This document shows, piece by piece, positions 20,654 to 32,844 of a stretch of 64,000 bases of DNA. The stretch lies in contig NC_068939.1 in the NCBI RefSeq assembly GCF_016801865.2, forward strand, positions 134,759,116 through 134,823,115. The letters are read 5' to 3'. The translations under genes and the position numbers were made by a program. The stretch is from Culex pipiens pallens. Lineage: Eukaryota; Arthropoda; Insecta; Diptera; Culicidae. The notes under the pieces are model-generated. The model was given only the letters and a program-made list of their open reading frames with translations. It did not search any database and was not told the DNA's origin. Each line of letters starts with the position of its first letter. The first letter of the stretch is position 1.

Positions 20654-21250
20654 TCCGGATCCTTCCGGAGCGGCGACGACGACGACGACTCTTAAACTCA
20701 ATTCCCCAGGATTAATCACTATGCAATGACTTTAGTAGTTTCGTTCGTACGTACGTTCGTTCGTTTGGCCAGGCCTTGGACAAACGTGCCTCTGAGGCAG
20801 CGAGTTGTTGAAGTATCAATTACACTGGCCAACTAACACGTGGCGAAAGTTTTGGAACAAAATGAATCATTAACTTAATCGCTTAAAATCACGCAAATAT
20901 TTTTGCTCAGTGTTTTTTTATTACGCTGAAGTGTGCACATAAAACGACTTGCCAACTTCGATGGGAAGTCAAACCCCATCCAATCTGTTGGCCAGTGTAA
21001 CCTTTTAACTGCACACTTCTGAAACAGTTAAACCCCGCTGTTTGGACACCACTTTATTAAATCTTACATGTGATTCACTGTCACCCCCGCTACCAGGACA
21101 GAAGCGAAAGTTCACACAACCAGTGTCAAACCAACGGGGTTTTACTGCGTACCCACCTAGCTCTATTTCTCTCGGCACAGGATGCAGGATGCCATCTCAT
21201 GCAGGGCTGACTGACACCAGGCGCCTGCACCTGTGCAAGTGCTCCAACAC

Positions 21251-21305
<55 letters not shown>

Positions 21306-21400
21306 GGTGCAAAATGTAACACGATACACTCTAACGAACCACCCAATGCAGATGATGGTAATACAATTTAATAAAGCCTGATGGAATTATTTGAGTGTAT
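20654..21400 (+). other. 3' flank of the arrestin gene with polyadenylation signal, small MITE and (AC)n
   Basis: A polyadenylation hexamer AATAAA is at 21370-21375, about 720 bp after the stop. A 123-bp inverted-repeat element lies at 21025-21147, with ends CAGTTAAACCCCGCTG and, inverted, CAGTAAAACCCCGTTGG. A (AC)n microsatellite of about 54 bp lies at 21252-21305. Which polyadenylation site is used cannot be seen. Confidence 0.5.
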
Positions 21401-22717
21401 TTCTCGGCGAATTGGGTTAGTCAATGCTCCTGCCGTCATTCACTGGGGGGGGGACGCAAGGTTTGATTGGTTTTGTGGGTTTGCAATTTAATATTGACAA
21501 TGTTAAACAATGCGAAAAAAAAGCTCCTAATCGCCATCTCGCGTTCTTTCATTGCAATTTTTGGAGGAATTTAGGGACTCACCGGTGAGAGTCGAATAGT
21601 CGAAGAAAAGGGGAGGAGTGACCCGAGCAGACGGAAAAAACTTGGAAATAACATATTTTGATATTTGAAAACAGTAGTCCAATAACATTTTATGTTATTT
21701 ATAACAAGATTTGTTATTCGTCGTTATGACATTTTTGTTATTGGATTGTGATTGTATTAACTGTCTAATAACTCTTTTAGTTATTTTTCGAACAAATCTT
21801 TGTTATTATTATTTGTTATTTTAACAACTAATCCGATCATCCCAATAACAGTTGGAGTTATTCTTCCATAACAAAAAATGTTATTCCAAAGTTGTTTTGG
21901 CTTTCAACCAATATTATATCAGACATGTCAATCCACCCAGCAGGGCAAATTGGTCAAATTTAAAAACAATTTTACAATGAGGTAGAATTTGGTAGAATGA
22001 CGGAATATCATTTTTAGACTTCAGAACAACATTATCCAATCATTGAATGTGCCCCGGATTGTCAGCAGGGCTGCTCTTATTTGAAATTTTATTAAAATTG
22101 CAATATTCTTAAGGAATTTGTTGGAATTTCTTACAAAAAGTATTTAAAAACAATTTTACAATGAGGTAGAATTAGGTAGAATGACTGAATATCATTCTTA
22201 GACATCAGAACAACATTATCCAATCATTGAATATGCCTCAGACTATCAGCAGAGCAGCTTTTATTTCAAATTTTACTAAAATTTCTATTTTTTGTTCATT
22301 AAATATTTTTTAGCTATCATTAATTCTTTATGGGGTAGAAATTGATTAAATAATTATGTGGCATAATTTTGCAGCAGAAACACTTGCTACATGCTAGGAA
22401 TAATCAGGACTGATGGAGACGCATGGTTGCTCATTTTTGAACAATCTTTAATTTGCTCCAGAACCGCCATTTTTGAACTTAAGTATGGCCTTTTATAGGT
22501 CAAATCGGGCTAGAATTTTCCAAGAAATACGATGCCGTGGTCAAAATCGATATATAAAGTACTTTGAAAATAAAGTATAAAGAGAAGTGCTACTTATAAG
22601 AAGTTTAGGAAAAATCTGATTGCAGATTCGTTAGGTAGAATGGAGGTAGACTACTTTGTATTACTTCAGAAGTTTTTTGACGTCGTTTTCTTGAAAACAG
22701 GTTTCTTTCCAGCAGAG
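21401..22717. repeat. AT-rich region with a tandem duplication
   Basis: A segment containing CAATTTTACAATGAGGTAGA at about 21966-22090 is repeated at about 22150-22275 with ~90% similarity. Around 21650-21900 there are many TTATT/AATAAC motifs with short inverted repeats. No gene is recognised. Confidence 0.45.
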
Positions 22718-23920
22718 CAATTCTCTACGAAATCGGTCTTTTTTCTTCAATTTTAATTTTTGTATTTTTTAATCCGACTGAAACTTTTTTGGTGCCTTCG
22801 GTATGCCCAAAGAAGCCATTTTGCATCATTAGTTTGTCCATATCATTTTCCATACAAATTTGGCAGCTGTCCATACAAAAATGATGTATGAAAATTCAAA
22901 AATCTGTATCTTTTGAAGGAATTTTTTGATCGATTTGGTGTCTTCGGCAAAGTTGTAGGTATGGATACGGACTACACTGGAAAAAAATGATACACGGTAA
23001 AAAAAATTTGTGATTTTTTTAATTAACTTTTTATCACTAAAACTTGATTTGCAAAAAAACACTATTTTTATTTTTTTTATTTTTTGATATGTTTTAGAGG
23101 ACATCAAATGCCAACTTTTCAGAAATTTCCAGGTTGTGCAAAAAATCATTGACCGAGTTATGAATTTATTAATCAATACTGATTTTTTCAAAAGATCGAA
23201 ATTTTGGTCGCAAAAATTTTCAACTTTATTTTTCGATGTAACATTGAATTTGCAATCAAAAAGTACAGTAGTGAAATTTTGATAAAGTGCACCGTTTTCA
23301 AGTTATAGCCATTTTTATGTAACTTTTTTCGAAATAGTCGCAGTTTTTCATATTTTAAAATTAGTGCACATGTTTGCCCACTTTTGAAAAAAATATTTTT
23401 GAAAAGCTGAGAAAATTCTCTATATTCTGCTTCTTCAGACTTTGTTGCTACGACCTTTAGTTGCTGAGATATTGCAATGCAAAGGTTTAAAAACAGGAAA
23501 ATTGATGTTTTCTAAGTCTCACCCAAACAGCCCAACATTTTTCAATGTCGATATCTCAGCAACTAATGGTCCGATTTTCAATGTCAAAAAATGAAACATT
23601 TGTGAAATTTTCCGATCTTTTCGAAAACAATATTTTCAAAATTTTCAAATCAAGACTAACATTTTAAAAGGGCGTAATATTGAATGTTTGGCCCTTTTGA
23701 AATGTTAGTCTTGATTTGAAAATTTTGAAAATATTATTTTCGGAGAGATCGGAAAATTTCACAAATGTTTCATTTTTTGACATTGAAAATCGGACCATTA
23801 GTTACTGAGATATCGACATTGAAAAATGTTGGGCTTTTTGGGTGAGACTTAGAAAACATCAATTTTCCTGTTTTTAAACCTTTGCATTGCAATATCTCAG
23901 CAACTAAAGGTCGTATCAAC

Positions 23921-26188
23921 CAGGGCTGCGGAGTCGGGTCATATTTCAAACGACTCCGACTCCGACTCCGACTCCGGCTTTCTCAGATTAGCCGACTCCG
24001 ACTCCGACTCCGGCTCCGGCTTTCAACAAATGGTTGGCTCCGACTCCGACTCCGACTCCGGCCTACCAACTCTAGCCGACTCCGACTCCGACTCCGACTC
24101 CAGCTTTCAACAAATGGTTGACTCCGACTCCGACTCCGACTCCACATATTTTAAATGTTTCAAAAGTTAGTTAACTATTATTAGTTAATTATTTTTAAAA
24201 CATTGATAAATAGGATTATTTGAATACTCTCTAAGCGTCATTTTTTACTCAAGAAAAATAAGTTTAGTAAAAGTAAAGTAAAGTAAATTTGGATTTATTT
24301 GCTTAACCTCAAATTTGAAAATATTTTTTTCAAAGCTGATAAATTTATATATTAAACTGTTATTTTTGGAAGAATAACTAAAAGAAACCTGGCCTTAATG
24401 ATCTATTGAACATTAAAATTCAATTTGCTCACTTTCAGGCTGACATTTGTAAGAAGCACAGTGACAGGCACCTTGTTTTTAAAATGTCAATTTTAAACGA
24501 AACATTTTTTTTTGTTTTTTTAAGACGTACATGGACATCACGCCATGGAGATTATTATTGCAAATCAATGTATCTAAACAATTTCTTCGTGGAAAGGACA
24601 CTCAAGATGTTCTTTTCAAATATCTGTGACATGGAAAATATTTTACCCTGGAAATTTTTAATTTATTTTAATTTTAAAATTTTATATACTTTAAAAAGGA
24701 GGCGCACGATACTTCGTGAATCTTCACCTAAAACGAAGCTTTATGAATGATCTTGCGCCTCCATCAAAATATATGAAAAAAACTTAAAATATAATAAAAA
24801 ACAAATATCCACAAGTAAAATCTTTTCTAGGTCACAAATATTTAATTTTTTAAGGTACATTGTTATGCAATGATTATCACCCTGCGTCATATTGGCGTGG
24901 GACATACAGTTTGAGAAAATTCGTACCAGTTGATAATATTTTTAATTTGATTTTTGTATAGTATTTGAAAAATAAATTAAAATCCTACATTTTGTTCTAT
25001 AATTTTTTTTATTAGTTCATTATTGTACTGAATTCTTGAGATTTGTTCAACGATTATTTGCAACGATATCAAAATAGTTTAACTAAAATCAACATCAACA
25101 TCAACAATCAATGATTAATTCAAAATTTGTTGCAACTTCTTCTGATATTTTTTGTTAGTTTCAATTATTTTAAATGCAACATATTGATTTTCTTGTAGGG
25201 GAAATATACCCATTTTAATCACTCTAAGCCATTCCACCAATTCTCATCACTTTTGCCGTTTTCCGCTATTAAATCAACATTTTCAGATGTATCAACAATC
25301 GAGAGTTGCTTGCTCACTTTTATTTGAACTATTTATTACTTTGGAACAGCCAAAAACACTTTATGAAAGCTGTTATACATGATCAAAGTGCTGATAGGCT
25401 GATAATAGAAATAGGCTGAGAAAGGGTATAGGTCCCCTACTTAGTGATAAACAAAATGCGCATGTTGAGTTCCAAGTAAGAGATTGTTATTATCGTTGAT
25501 TATTTGTTACAAAAGTTAAACTGTCAGTGACTTTTTTTCGATTTGCAAAAACAGTGATTACTATTTTCAATCTTTTTATGTACCTCGTACCAAGACATAT
25601 GCTATCGGGGTAAAAGATGACTGTGTGTGTACTTTTTTTTCAGAAATAACTGGATGAAATTTGGTCAAATTTGAATTGAAAGGGCACATAAATATAGGCA
25701 AAAGGAAGCATTCAAGAATAAATTACATATGTCTGACTACATAACCAAAAAATTTTTTTTTTAATTATGATACTACATACTTGGGTAAGAGGTTATCATT
25801 TAGTGATTATAGTGTAATAACACAATTAGAGCTTTTCAATCACAATAAAAAGCTTCAAAAACACAATGGAATCTGATAAATCAATTAAAAATATAAGATG
25901 TTTTGTAAATTAAGCTGTTCTATAGGAAATACTGAACAATAAAAAAAACATATTTTTTGTTGAATTTAAGATAACTCCGGCTCCGGCTCCGACTCCGGGA
26001 TATCAGAAATCCTCGGCTCCGACTCCGACTCCGACTCCAGCTCTTAAAATTTAGCCGACTCCGGCTCCGACTCCGACTCCAGCTGTTAGAGTTTTGACGA
26101 CTCCGACTCCGACTCCGACTCCAGGTCCCCAAAAAGACCCGACTCCACCGACTCCGGCTCCGACTCCGACTCCGACTCCACAGCCCTG
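23921..26188. mobile_element. hAT-like element (2.3 kb) whose ends are (CTCCGA)n arrays
   Basis: The 8-bp TSD GTATCAAC flanks it (23913-23920 and 26189-26196). The termini read CAGGGCTGCGGAGTCGG and, inverted from the right, CAGGGCTGTGGAGTCGG. Both subterminal regions (23945-24145 and 25975-26180) are built from CTCCGA hexamers in mirror orientation, broken into blocks by AT-rich spacers. The interior is AT-rich, with no recognisable transposase. A 240-bp MITE is inserted at 25198-25437. Confidence 0.85.
25198..25437. mobile_element. TA-flanked MITE, GGGGAAATATACCC family, intact copy
   Basis: The TIRs are GGGGAAATATACCC and, from the right, GGGGACCTATACCC. TA flanks at 25196-25197 and 25438-25439. 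It serves as the empty-site reference for the hAT insertion in the 2279-3062 copy. Confidence 0.8.
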
Positions 26189-26935
26189 GTATCAACAAAG
26201 TCCGAAGAAGCAAAATATAGAGAATTTTCTCAGCTTTTCAAAAATATTTTTTTTCAAAAGTGAGCAAACATGTGCACTAATTTAAAAAAATGAAAAACTG
26301 CAACTATTTTCAAAAAAGTTACATAAAAATGGCTATAACTTGAAAACGGTGCACTTTATCAAAATTTCACTACAGTACTTTTTGATTGCAAATTTGATTT
26401 TACATCGAAAAATGAAGTTGAAAAATTTTTGCGACCAAAATTTCGATTTTTTGAAAAATCAGTATTGATTAAAAAATTCATAACTCGGTCAATGATTTTT
26501 TGCACAACCTGGAAATTTCTGAAAAGTTGGCATTTTATGTCCTCTAAAACATATCAAAAAAATAAATAAATAAAAATAGTGTTTTTTTGTTAATCAAGTT
26601 TTAGTGATAAAAAGTTAAATAAAAAAATCACCAATTTTTTTTACCGTGTTTTTTTTTTCCAGTGTAGTCCGTATCCATACCTACAACTTTGCCGAAGACA
26701 CCAAATCGATCAAAAAATTCCTTCAAAAGATACAGATTTTTGAATTTTCATACATCATTTTTGTATGGACAGCTGCCAAATTTGTATGGAAAATGATATG
26801 GACAAACTAATGATGCAAAATGGCTTCTTTGTGCATACCGAAGGCACCAAAAAAGTTTCAGTCGGATTAAAAAATCCAAAAATTAAAATTGAAGAAAAAG
26901 ACCGATTTCGTAGAGAATTGCTCATTAAACAAAAT

Positions 26936-27367
26936 TATGTTTCTTTGCGAAAAACCTGAGAAATTGTAAAAAACATCACTTTGACCCAATCTCACCCCCA
27001 CTGACGCGATTTCATTCTGATAACTCTGCTGCACACTACTTCCATCATTAATTGCTGGACAAAGCCAGTGAAACTTGCTTCTGGTGGAACTGAATGGATG
27101 AAGTGGACGGAACCTAGCGCTTTTAATACCGTACACATAATCCTATTAGCGTGTAGGAACAACTTGTACGTTTCTGCGCAGATCCGTTGACAAGCTGCTC
27201 CACATGGAAGGAGCTTATTATTCACACCAAATTAACTAATTGAAGCGGAATTATGGCTCTAGTTTGTTTGAAACTCTCCATTAACGCATATCTATAACAT
27301 CTATGATTTTTTTTATCATTAAATGTTGTATTTCCAAGGATGTTTTACGAATTTGAGCCATTAAAAG
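26936..27367 (-). other. Gene-like stretch of unknown origin
   Basis: The minus strand 27225-26992 is open for ~77 codons with coding-like composition (for example ICAETYKLFLHANRIMCTVL), in a locally GC-richer block. No family is recognised and no convincing splice sites or start context frame it. It may be a captured exon or chance. Confidence 0.2.
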
Positions 27368-27450
27368 TAGAGGTGGGCAAAACCGTTTTTTTTAGGAGCC
27401 GCTCATTTTCGCTTACTCATTGAAAAGAGCGGCTCTTTTTTTCTTTCGGC
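27368..27450. mobile_element. Terminal fragment of the hAT family of 41351-42192
   Basis: It begins TAGAGGTGGGCAAAACCG and continues with AGGAGCCGCTCATT and AGAGCGGCTCTTT, matching the right end of the 41351 element in inverted orientation. The opposite end was not found downstream, so the copy is truncated. Confidence 0.6.
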
Positions 27451-27550
27451 GTTGCTATTCATTTTTCGGAATTGCTTGGAAATTGCGTTTATTTCTGCTT
27501 AAATTAAACAATTGCTGATATTTAATTATAAGACAATATTCTCGTGACCG

Positions 27551-27620
27551 AGCCACGTAGCTAAGTGGTAACGCTTCCGCCTCGTAAGCGGTAGATCGGG
27601 GTTCAAATCCCGGCTGGACC
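27551..27620 (+). tRNA. tRNA-Thr-like sequence (CGT loop), probably pseudogene or SINE head
   Basis: Box A TAGCTAAGTGG, an anticodon arm with loop CTCGTAA (triplet CGT, Thr) and a T-loop GTTCAAATC are present at correct spacing. The acceptor ends do not pair well, the T stem has a mismatch and the anticodon stem has four good pairs. A genuine tRNA gene is therefore doubtful. No obvious SINE body or terminator-flanked structure was confirmed. Confidence 0.4.
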
Positions 27621-28822
27621 TTATCAACGACACCTTAGGAAGACGACCTGAAATGCCTTAGTTTATTTGTGTCAGTGGATTTTAGTTTTCATAATCTCAT
27701 GGGCTATTTTTCTGATTAAATTTTTCAAGTCGGGCATTATAACATGCTTAAATTTGAATTCGAGCAATATTAAATAAATCTTTTCGATGAGTTGTGCAAT
27801 GAAAAGTTTTTTTGTCTAGAAAATCATTCAGCATTTGTTTTGGAGTAGTTTCAAAGAAAAGTAAAAAACTGAAAATATGATTGAAAAATCTAGAAAAAAA
27901 ACGCTCCCTAGAATTTGTTGCTATTTCACTGATTTTGATATTGTTTTCTAAATATTACATTATTATAAAGACAACATTATGTCCTTGCCAAATTTGGTCA
28001 AAATTTTCCCACAGTTCTAGCCATATTAAGAAAAATAAAAAGTAATACAAATTGGGCGATGGACACACAAAATTTTCGAATAAATATTTGATTTTTTCGG
28101 GGGGTAAATCAATAATTAAAACATCGGCTTTAAAATGTTCAACTTTTTATAAAAGTTTGGCCAAAATAATGACCTTGGTCAAATTTAGCTAAATTAAAAA
28201 TAATAACACAATGGGTTATGCAAAATTGGTCAAAATATTCCCATAGTTTAAGTATAACTCTGACTGCTGATTGTTTTTTTTTTTTAAGTTGGAATATCAC
28301 ATGAATAACGCGATTAATGTTTTAATGATTTTCGATGTGCCATAACTTGAGTTGTTATTGTCTTACCGACAGTCATGATTTTCTGATAACAAAGTCAGAC
28401 ATTTTAACTGGGCTTGTTATTGAAATGACCTTCGTTTTGTAATTTCCACCTGCAAAAAAAAAAAAAATAAAAAAAAATGATGAAAACAATGCAAAACCAA
28501 TCGTTTAATAAAGTTTGCTATGAAAAAATTACTGTCATCGGTGGTTGATGGGTTAAAACTTAGTCGGTTTCGTCGGCATTTCTTGAGACGAGAAGTGAGA
28601 GGTTATTTCAGGGGATCGGTACAGACAGGCGCCGGATCCAGCCTGCTTTGATGGCGTCGGCGATTATAATCACAATCCAAAGGTCGTAAGTACGAATTCC
28701 GAAGAGGACTAGCTGCTTTCGGACGCCTAAGGCCGCTTAGGCCGAGTAGAAATTTTGCAATAGCGTCCACTGATAATGCGGATTGTTGGCAAATGGTACG
28801 AAGGGGGGGATCAGGGATGCTA
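27621..28822. other. AT-rich spacer with a GC-richer relic
   Basis: 27621-28540 is AT-rich without recognised genes. 28560-28800 is GC-richer (GACAGGCGCCGGATCCAGCC) but shows no sustained frame or known element. Nothing further is supported. Confidence 0.3.
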
Positions 28823-29518
28823 AGGGCATCTCCACCGCAGGGACCTAATTGCGTTGCAAAGCTAATGTGTGAGAGCTAATTTAGCTTCGAGTTCATCCGT
28901 GTTCATCCGAATCTAAACAAAACTCAGGTTTGCCCCGGGATCTAACGGGAGCAAATCATCTGACGGATGGTTTTTTCAAGCAAAACAATCAATGTCAATG
29001 TGTCAATGTGAGTTTGTAAACGTCAGTAAATGTTTACATTAGGAGATATGCTTGATTTTTCGATTTCAATTCATTGAGTTTGGGGATATTTTCCCTCCTG
29101 TGGCAGTGTTTGGGCTGTGTTTGATTAATTCTAGTTATTTTTTTTTTCAAAACAACCAATGCCCCATGGGTTTCCTATGTACATAGAACGTTTTGAAAAA
29201 GTAAGCGAGAATTTGTCGCATTGTCGATCTTCTGCCGGACATTTGAAAAGGTCTTTTGTATCGTATTGTTTTTTTTTTTATTTCTGACACAACAGAAATT
29301 TTCTTCAAATTCACATTCTTCAATTAAGTCACGGTGTGTTTTTAAGAACAAACTAATGATAAAAAATTCGGTATGTCTGGTATTTGGCACCGTGAAAGAA
29401 GGGCTCTTTCGGACTAAAAATGATAAAGATAAGGACTAAAAATGATAAAGATAAGGTTGGATTTTTTCATGAATTTTTAAAATTATTTTCACATTTTCTT
29501 TACGTAAACTATTGTCAT

Positions 29519-29822
29519 GGCCTATCTACAATCACTTAGCTTAGAAAATTTCACTTAGCTTAGGAATTTGAATCAATGGAAATGAAGCCGAGCTTCTACA
29601 ATGGAAAAGTAATCAAATTAGAAACTGACGTATGGTTTGAAAAATTTCAAAATCTACGGTAAGTTGACGTTTCAATATCAAAGGTAAACAAACAACTGCA
29701 TAGCAACGTATATCAGCCCAGCAAAATTTCTAAGTTGATTGTGGATGACGGCCGTAAGTTGCGTACTTTCCTAAGTAACTACTTTACTTAGATGTTCTAA
29801 GCTAAGTGATTGTAGATAGCCC
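29519..29822. mobile_element. ~300-bp MITE with long TIRs
   Basis: GGCCTATCTACAATCACTTA on the left and its inverse TAAGTGATTGTAGATAGCCC-type end on the right are seen. The motif ACTTAGCTTAG repeats subterminally on both sides. The flanking CAT trinucleotide may be a TSD. Confidence 0.6.
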
Positions 29823-29834
29823 ATCAAGAACAAA

Positions 29835-30925
29835 AACAATGACTTTTAAAACCCGCCGTTTGGCATGTGGGTTGAGATTATCCCGCCAAACAAATCGCAG
29901 CAAACTGGGTTTCCAGGAAAAACTTGATTGTCATAAGTTTTCTGTTTTTGCTTCAGTTAGAAGTTTTTTTTTGTGATCGCTTGATTTTTGGGACTAACGG
30001 GCAGAATTTAAGAATCTATCTGGTCCAGGACCTAAGGTTGGTCGTGATGTATTTAATTTTCTTATTTTTCACATCTTGCTTATATTGTTTTCAGGCAGAG
30101 GCGTAGAAGAAAAATGTTCCGGAACAAACAAACCGGTGGAACAAAAACAAAATTGAGATGTGACCCAGGATAACAACCACTAGTACCACTACCGGTCACA
30201 CACTGGCAAATTGATATAAAAAATAAAATGATGATGATTCTGAACATTTGTTGCCAGCCGTTATTTTTATTTTGGGACCGAACAGAATCTAGAATCTAAC
30301 TGACTCCTCTGCTTATTTATGTTTGCTTCTGGTTGAAGTATACACACTATAGTGCTGAGCTTTTGCTCTTGAACTGCGTCGAGATTTTATCAATCCTCAT
30401 CACTGCATTTTCAAAACCACGAATCTTGTTGTGATTTTGTTATTGAAAGCCAGAGAAACAGTATAACATTTTTATTTTACTTAGAATTTATAAATAAACC
30501 GATTTTTCACTGGTTGCTGTCTACTATTCCTGTCTTCTGTTCGTTTAATTCAGTCTTTTTGCATCACGTTGGAAGGTGTGGAAAAATCACATCGGGATGG
30601 GGGTCCAGGCATGGTTCTGGTTTGTCTTGGAACATTGTTCTTTTACGTTTATTACCTGCAAACAATATAGCAAGATGTGAAAAATAAGAAAATTAAATAC
30701 ATAACGACCAACCTTAGGTCCTGGACCTGAAAGATTCTTAAATTCCGTCCTTTAGCCCCGAAAATCAAGCGACCACAAAAAAAACTTCTAACTCAAGCAA
30801 AAGCAGAAAACTTTTGACAATCAAGTTTTTCCTGGCAACCCAGTTTGCTGCGATTTGTTTGGCGGGATTATCTCAACCCACAAGCCAAACGGTGGGTTTT
30901 AAAAGTTATTGTTTTTGTTCTTGAC
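29835..30925. mobile_element. Foldback FB-D with ~260-bp arms
   Basis: 29835-30100 (AACCCGCCGTTTGGCATGTG onward through GGTCCAGGACCTAAGGTTGG) is mirrored with ~90% similarity at 30660-30925. The central ~560 bp is a non-repeated AT-rich loop. No coding function was seen. Confidence 0.65.
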
Positions 30926-32650
30926 ATTAGTTTACATAAACAATTGGGTCCTAAAATGAAGCTTAAATTGCTGATATTATTGGTTACACCGATAAAGCTT
31001 ATTTTTCTGAGTTCAATGACCCTTTGTACGACCACAAAGAGTTTAAAATGTATTTTTAAATCCAATTTTGAAAAATTAACCTCGCGGTCCTTCTTGACAG
31101 AAATGGTCCTACTTGACAGCTCGTTCCAAGGGGACCATAGTTGTTCCATCGAAAAAATGTTGTTTTGTCAATTTTATTTTTTGAATTAAAATGAAAAAAG
31201 TGATCAGAAATGGTTTTTAATCGTGTTTTTTACCGTTGTACATAAAAATTGACATTGGGCTTTAGTAGCCAATTACAATTTTTTACATAAAAACAATAGT
31301 AAAAAAAACAAACATGAAATTACGAGCAGTTGATCCAAAATTTTGGAATGTATTGAACACATTCACCAGTCATTTAACAATCACACATTTTCAAAAATCT
31401 TTTAATACGTTACTACGTTACTCCGTAACGCAAAAAATTATTTTTGGACCTCATCCCTTTCGTAACAAAATTCCTAAACAAGTTTCAAGAATTTGGTACG
31501 TCCATGAACGTTTTCACAAAAAAAAAGAATTTAATAGAGCGTTTTGATAAATTGTTAATTTAAAAACCGGGGTGATTTTGATAGTGATTACGTCAAATTC
31601 ACTTTTGGTACGGTTACTTCGAATGTCTTATATGAAAAATTCGTAATATAGAGAAAAATAAATAAAAATACAAATTTACTGTAAAACTCGTGGTACTGAA
31701 AATTGTGATAAATTTGAAGATATTTTTGAATTCTGTTTCAATGACAATTTAAACTATTTTAAGAGCAAAATTGTTAAAAAAAATCTGATGATGCAGTCTG
31801 TTTTCCAATTCGAATTCATTTTCATTGAGAAGAACATGACATTTTCAAAGAATTTAAATAATGCTCTTTATCTAATAATAGTTTACAAACTTTTCAAACT
31901 TTTCAAAATTTGTCGAAAACTGCTTCATAAGGTACTTTGATTACTTACCTACCAAGGTCAACATGGTTTCATACCATTCCGTTTGTATTTAATTCGTATT
32001 TTTAATTTTATAATAAAATCATAAACCTATCATAGTCATAGGCTATCAATGTCATCCAGTTTTAATGTATTACAACTATTAAAATTATTTTTAAATGAAA
32101 AAAATATAAAATAAGAAAAACGTAGGTGTTCGGAATTTTTCCTTACTCCTCCACTGACGTTAGCAAGATACTAGTTTTCTCTTTGTTTACAATTTTACTT
32201 TGGCCCAATAACATAGTTTCACTTGGTATTTATTTGAATTTTAAAACATTATTTAAAAATGTTAGCCTACATTTAATGTAGGTAGTTTAATAGTTTTTAT
32301 TAAAAAATAATACAAAGAAATATTTTTTCCCTTAATTTTTAAATTTAAATTTAAGTCGTTTTGAACCAAACTCCTGATTTCTTAAATATTCACTCAAAGC
32401 ACCTATCTTGGCTACTCGACGGACTTTTTCTTCGCTGAATGAACTCGAATGCTAATTTAGTTTTGCTACCCGCGGTTCGAAAGTTGGGGTGCAAACATGT
32501 CGGAAGCAAACCGGATGAACTTTTTTTAAATTTTGAAAATGATATTTTATTGATATACGCAATCAATTTGGACACATAATGCAATTAGAAGCATGTTCTA
32601 TCATGCTAGAATATAGTTTCATTGATTTTGATCAACAAAATGGCTAGGAT
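30926..32650. other. AT-rich interior of the 28823 element
   Basis: No gene is recognised. A short open frame near 30845-31189 overlaps the foldback arm and lacks coding character. The rest is AT-rich with scattered short repeats. Confidence 0.3.
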
Positions 32651-32844
32651 TTGAAAACGAATAAATTAGATCCCCGCGGTGGGTTTGATTCAGTGCCAAA
32701 TTAGCTCCCAGCGGTGCGAAAACGTGCATTTGGTACGGAGCAAAGCTAAAACTGGGGATCCAACCAATAGGTTTGCCACGCAATTAGATCTCTGCGATGG
32801 AGATGTCTCTACGGGGACGTTACGTAATAAATTTGCTCAGAATA

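Larger units (their letters stand above)
22718..26935. mobile_element. FB-A foldback, best-preserved copy, with nested hAT and MITE
   Basis: The left terminus GAGCAATTCTCTACGAAATC is at 22718-22740, and its inverted counterpart ends near 26929. The centre of symmetry is near 23665 (AAAAGGGCGTAATATTGAATG next to its inverse). The arms of ~950 bp are 22718-23665 and 23665-23920 plus 26197-26935, the second being split by the hAT at 23921-26188. The long, highly similar arms would fold into a hairpin if transcribed. No protein-coding capacity was recognised. Confidence 0.8.
28823..32815. mobile_element. ~4-kb TIR element with subterminal repeats
   Basis: The left end GGGCATCTCCACCGCAGGG, followed by ACCTAATTGCGTTGCAAA, is matched in inverted orientation at 32776-32815. 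AATTAG-x-TCxCxGCGGTG motifs recur near the right end (32666, 32700, 32790). Flanks are compatible with a TA duplication but this is ambiguous. It contains a ~300-bp MITE at 29519-29822 and a foldback at 29835-30925. No transposase was recognised, so superfamily is left open. Confidence 0.5.

Noticed and set aside
24406..24750. Possible transposase in the hAT at 23921
   Set aside because: The 114-codon frame is Phe/Lys-rich as expected from AT-rich DNA and has no zinc finger or catalytic-domain motif.
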